Part shown: piece after piece, positions 61,242 to 64,000 of the stretch
How positions within the stretch are numbered: the stretch's first letter is position 1
How the letters are laid out: each line of letters begins with the position of its first letter
Source of the DNA: Welwitschia mirabilis
Taxonomy: Eukaryota; Gnetophyta; Gnetopsida; Welwitschiales
Direction of reading: 5' to 3'
Assembly: GCA_051453625.1 (NCBI GenBank)
Contig: JBOZIK010000001.1
Location: 73,155,549 to 73,219,548 of the forward strand
DNA length: 64,000 nucleotides
Program-made: the position numbers and the translations under genes
The notes under the pieces: model-generated
Told to the model about the DNA's origin: nothing
Database searches by the model: none
The model's input: the letters and a program-made list of their open reading frames with translations, nothing else

Positions 61242-61741
61242 CTTGCTTCCCAAGGACCTTTTTTCATCTTTTGATATGAAGAATTATCTACTATTCTTAC
61301 TTCTCAAAAAAGATAAAAAATAAATTTTAGAAGGAAAGACTGAAAAATATGGATAAGATGAAGGAAATAAAAATGGAAGAAACACATGCTTGNNNNNNNN
61401 NNTTTATTAAGGAAGATTCTAATAATTAATTCCATTTATTTGCATTTTAGAGAGCTCAAATAAAATCAACTAATGTTTTTCAATGCTACCTAAAGAAACC
61501 ACATTTAACAAAAAGTGGGTCTAAATGGATGTTCACTTTAGATCTAGTTGATTGATTAGGATAAGTGGTTAACTCGGTTATTAGCATAATTGGAATTTAG
61601 ATGAAAACTTGATCAACCCCATGTGACTAAGGTGATATTGAGAACTAGAATGAGAATCTCCTACATTCAACTAGAGAATTAAGGTCAAAGACCCAACTCT
61701 TATCTTAACAGGAAAATTTGGTCATAACTAAAAGTTTTTAA
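61242..61741. other. unassigned spacer with a 10-N gap
   Basis: AT-rich DNA between the copia 3' LTR and a minus-strand copia fragment. Gap at 61393-61402. It may hold the 3' end or LTR of that fragment, but nothing is recognisable. Confidence 0.4.
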
Positions 61742-62260
61742 TTTTTAGTACTAATAAATTTGATTAAAATATTACCTTTGCCTACTTTATCATGGAGAAA
61801 ATGATGTTGAATTTCAATATGCTTTATGTAAGAATGTAATACCAAATTCTTGGAAATGTTAATAGAACTTGTGTTATCATAGAAAATTAAATGCTTCTTA
61901 TACTCTATGTTGAAATCCTTAAACATTTATTTCATCCAAAGTAACTAAGTGCAAAAATTTTTAGCTTCTATGTATTTTTCTTCAACTATGCACAATGAAA
62001 TTAAAGTTTGCCTTTTACTTGCCTAAGCCACCAAACATTATCCAAATAAGAAGCAATTTTCACTTGTACTTTTCATATCATCCTTGCATTGAGGCCAATC
62101 TACATTACTACAACGTATAAGTTGACAAGATTTTGTATATAGGTATCATAATTCAAAGTTACTAATAATTTTAATGTACTAATAATCCTTTTGATAATTT
62201 ATAATGAGGTTCGTTAGGGTTTACTTAGTATCTAGTGTTGCAACCAATATCACCCCAACT
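61742..62260 (-). pseudogene. copia RT end and RNase H fragment
   Basis: Minus-strand copia remnant independent of the large element. From high to low coordinate: KRI.STLKLLVTLNYDTY (about 62210-62150, equivalent to KRILRYLKGTLNYG), then SKRQTLISLCIVEEKYIEAK (about 62010-61960). Last is an open stretch of 62 codons (61926-61738) reading YDNTSSINISKNLVLHS and HHFLHDKVGKGNI, matching DNTSAINISKNPVLHSRTKHI..HHFLRD. Stops occur before the last open segment. It lies just upstream of, and opposite to, the NLR pseudogene. Confidence 0.85.
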
Positions 62261-62518
62261 TGGGGTTCCTTGAAAAGAAATTGGTTTTAAGATGGCCATT
62301 GGAAGCCCTATTATAACCAATGTAATTTATCAGGTACTTCATAGAAGTTATGTTTTTAAAGCAAATAATCGGGGGCATATCATACGAAAATTTTATGCAA
62401 TCATTCTTAAATAAAACTTAACATAAGTATTAAAAAAGGGGCTTACCCAAGCTGAAGAATGTTCTAAACAATTAAGATTTAGAGATAAACATTTTAGAAG
62501 TACATTGTGGTTGCAGTC

Positions 62519-64000
62519 ATGGATTTAGTAAGCAGGGCAATTGTTGGGTGAATTGCAAACGAAGTGCAAGTTGGATTAAGAGAAGCGATCCGAAAATGCA
62601 TGGGATTCATGTCTCTCTACAGTCGATTAGCAAGAACTTTGAAAGAAATATTGCCTTTGATGAATGACGTATTAGAATCTAGTTCGAGTTACCTCGGGTC
62701 TGACATAGGCAACTCAGAGAGTTCCATGGAAGACCCAAAATGGGGAACAGATTGGTCCAGAAATGTTCCAGAGTTGGGCGATTCAATGTCTTTCATAGGT
62801 ATAGATATTCTCGAAGAAATTTGTCTTTGGATTATTACAGTACCAATTTCAGCATCAAGCAGGGTTGTGATACATACTCTCTGCGATATGCAGCATTTTA
62901 GAGTGGACACACACGGGCAGTGGAAAGAAATCAGTCGTAAGATTGATGAGTTAAATGTTCTGAATTTGTTTAATGGAATGCATATGAATAACCGGCAGCA
63001 TTTACAGTCAATTATTCCAGCACTGAAAGAGCTTTGTGTTGGACTGGATGCTTCAGTGGAGGAGCTTAAAGGGATTTTCCTTTGTAAAAATGTTTCGTTG
63101 CTTGGAGTAAAGGGTATGGGAGGCAGGGAGCTTTGTGTTGGACTGGATTGGGAGGATGCATATCTAATCTTAGTCAATCTTGCAAAAAGGAATCTATTGA
63201 CTTCAGTGAATACCAAAGAAAAGAGTGAAAAGAGACCCTACCATATTTGCAAAAGACTCACCATGTCTCATTTAGCGGATACACATCTAAGAGAATGGAA
63301 ATGTGATGGGCATGACACATTTCAGGCAAAATTTGTGTTTTTGCGCTGGACCAATGGCCAAGGAACACTCGATTTTGATGTATATGTATTTCCCAGTTGC
63401 CAAGATTCTCCAATTGGACTTCACAGCAGGATACTTTTTCCTTCCACCATTTATTCAAACAATGCACAAACTAGAGGTTCTTATAATTATTAATTATATC
63501 TCAAGAACTCTATCACTCCCACCATTTTTAACATAATTCAAAAGCATTTTGTTTGAGAGTAATTGTGCCTTCTCCTAGTGAATACTGTAAGCCTTGGTAG
63601 CATTTGGAAAATTTGTCTCCGATTCTATGTCATAGCCTGAGCAATCTTAATGGATTACAGGGTAACTATCACTTTTCCCCAACTGCTTGGATTGGCCGTT
63701 GACCATTGCAGTAATTTGGAGGAACTTTCTTTAAGCATCTGCAACATGACCTCTCTGAAAAATCTGTGTTACCACCAATTGTTATGATATCATCAAATTA
63801 CCTGATGAGTTAGGAAACCTGAGTGCTTTATGGGTCCTGAAATTATGTGCATGTCCAAGTACAGAAAATCTATCTATCTCGATTTCGAAACTTAGACAGT
63901 TGGAATCCACTTGAAGATGAATAATACGTCTAAGAATCTCAAGGTGGTCGGTCATTCATAGTTACTAGAGATACCTCTGAAGAGTCTCTTGGAGGAGGAA
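62519..64000 (+). pseudogene. RPW8-type NLR (ADR1/NRG1-like) pseudogene, partial
   Basis: Plant intracellular helper immune receptor of the RPW8-NB-ARC-LRR class, broken. ATG at 62519 starts MDLVSRAIVG, then TGA (62549-62551); the frame continues as IANEVQVGLREAIRKC. The RPW8 coiled-coil region runs to about 62990. The inter-domain LDASVEELKGIF and the first half of the P-loop, VSLLGVKGMGG (about 63092-63124), follow. The GKTT part and most of NB-ARC are missing. Sequence resumes with WEDAYLILVNLAKRNLL (63149-63199), which belongs near the end of ARC2. A frameshift near 63375 moves the reading to FLPPFIQTMHKLEVLIIIN (about 63436-63492). LRR sequence follows, with LAVDHCSNLEELSLSICNMT (about 63690-63750) and KLPDELGNLSALWVLKLCAC (about 63797-63860), and runs past the window end. 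It is better preserved than the surrounding repeats, so it decayed recently. Confidence 0.9.

Overview
This window reads as nuclear DNA of a seed plant, most likely a gymnosperm. The sequence is very AT-rich, and almost all of it is built from old, nested, stop-riddled retrotransposons. Two protein-coding loci stand out. One is a plant C2H2 zinc-finger gene with QALGGH fingers. The other is a broken RPW8-type NLR (helper resistance gene), a class known to be expanded in conifers. The gymnosperm assignment is inference; the plant assignment is firm. There are thirteen runs of N, and most of those near the left end and the one at 23.3 kb are flanked by duplicated sequence that looks like unmerged contig ends.

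Layout. 1-12 kb: unassigned AT-rich DNA with gap-flanking duplications, a cluster of short palindromes (2.64-2.83 kb), a probable minus-strand LTR with a TATA box (about 6.1-7.0 kb) and a CT microsatellite (10.73-10.98 kb). 12.1-15.0 kb: the only intact gene, a two-exon, three-finger DAZ1/ZAT2/ZAT3-like repressor on the minus strand, with leader, 419-bp intron and poly(A) signal. 15-20 kb: decayed DNA containing a small LTR element of 1.6 kb (17,992-19,573). 19.9-38.1 kb: a 12-kb Ty3/gypsy element with LTRs of about 3.75 kb. Its left junction is tandemly duplicated, and one copy is interrupted by a 5'-truncated LINE. 38.1-43.2 kb: unassigned DNA and a probable minus-strand copia 3' end. 43.2-61.2 kb: a Sirevirus-like Ty1/copia element with gag, pol and an env-like region. 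It is split by a 7.6-kb LTR element that carries only recognisable gag and protease sequence and has a perfect 5-bp target-site duplication. 61.7-62.3 kb: a minus-strand copia RNase H fragment. 62.5-64.0 kb: an RPW8-NB-ARC-LRR pseudogene running off the window edge.

The genes do not form a pathway. The zinc-finger gene is an isolated transcription-factor locus in a CpG-containing, GC-richer island. The NLR copy is disabled by a stop, an internal deletion removing most of NB-ARC, and a frameshift. The insertion order can be read from the nesting: the gypsy element first, then the junction duplication, then the LINE; separately, the copia element first, then the gag-only element inside it.

No CRISPR array, prokaryotic gene cluster or convincing new enzymatic system is present. 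The best candidates for a second look are the gag-protease-only nested element, the filler-like repeat at the NLR deletion, the tRNA-like promoter module inside the gypsy LTR, and the intron-split long zinc-finger gene.
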